Assembly: GCA_033809415.1 (NCBI GenBank)
Contig: JAPXLT010000327.1
Span: forward strand, 1 to 5,115
Direction of reading: 5' to 3'
DNA length: 5,115 bases
Source of the DNA: JAQVUB01 sp033809415
Lineage (GTDB): Bacteria; Verrucomicrobiota; Lentisphaeria; Oligosphaerales; Oligosphaeraceae
Part shown: positions 5,059 through 5,115 of the stretch, in pieces
Position numbering within the stretch: the stretch's first letter is position 1
Layout: each line of letters opens with the position of its first letter
Notes under the pieces: model-generated
Seen by the model: only the letters and a program-made list of their open reading frames with translations
Databases searched by the model: none
What the model was told of the DNA's origin: nothing
Program-made: the position numbers and the translations under genes

Positions 5059-5115
5059 TTGAACAACGAAATGCCCGAAAGGACACGAAAAAATTTCATG
5101 GAAATGGCTTTTTCT
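5059..5115 (+). CDS. Possible start of rightward gene, cut by window end
   Basis: From the TTG at 5059 a frame stays open to the window end (19 codons): MNNEMPERTRKNFMEMAFS. GAGGAA (5047-5052) lies 6 nt before this start; an internal ATG at 5071 is an alternative. A competing frame from GTG 5031 is also open to the end, but its Shine-Dalgarno core is too close. The stretch KNFMEMAFS resembles the amphipathic first helix of some cytidine/deoxycytidylate deaminase-fold proteins, but 19 residues are far too few to assign a family. No function is claimed. Confidence 0.3.
   Translation, partial: MNNEMPERTRKNFMEMAFS

Overview
The window is an ordinary bacterial housekeeping block. Seven complete genes all lie on the minus strand; in transcription order (right to left) they are rplY/ctc (L25), pth, rpsF (S6), ssb, rpsR (S18), rplI (L9) and dnaB. 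The proteins are clearly bacterial, and ATG and TTG starts with Shine-Dalgarno sites are used. The organism cannot be named with confidence. L25 of the long TL5/CTC type, a zinc-ribbon type S18 and moderate base composition would suit many phyla; a member of the PVC group (Lentisphaerota, Kiritimatiellota or Verrucomicrobiota) is only a guess from protein flavour.

Layout. Positions 3-35 are not genomic: they match the Illumina Nextera read-1 transposase adapter, so the left end is an assembly or read end with untrimmed adapter. A C-rich 14-bp tandem repeat (36-80) follows, then the complete dnaB (85-1500). An intergenic gap of 143 bp holds a strong, potentially bidirectional intrinsic terminator (1564-1598). 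Then come rplI, rpsR, ssb and rpsF, closely spaced; rpsF overlaps the end of pth, and rplY precedes pth. To the right of rplY is about 250 bp without a firm gene. It contains a good sigma70-type promoter reading leftward into rplY, and at the far edge a possible rightward gene cut by the window end.

Function. L25, S6, S18 and L9 are ribosomal proteins. Pth recycles peptidyl-tRNAs. SSB and the replicative helicase DnaB act at the replication fork. A single promoter upstream of rplY could drive rplY-pth-rpsF-ssb-rpsR-rplI, with the terminator closing the unit before dnaB; dnaB would then need read-through or its own promoter. I found no mobile element, CRISPR array, defence system, tRNA or rRNA. 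The points worth a second look are the adapter, the repeat at the contig end, the rpsF start and a hairpin just upstream of it, an exact 33-bp duplication in ssb, residue changes in Pth, and a palindrome inside the rplY promoter.
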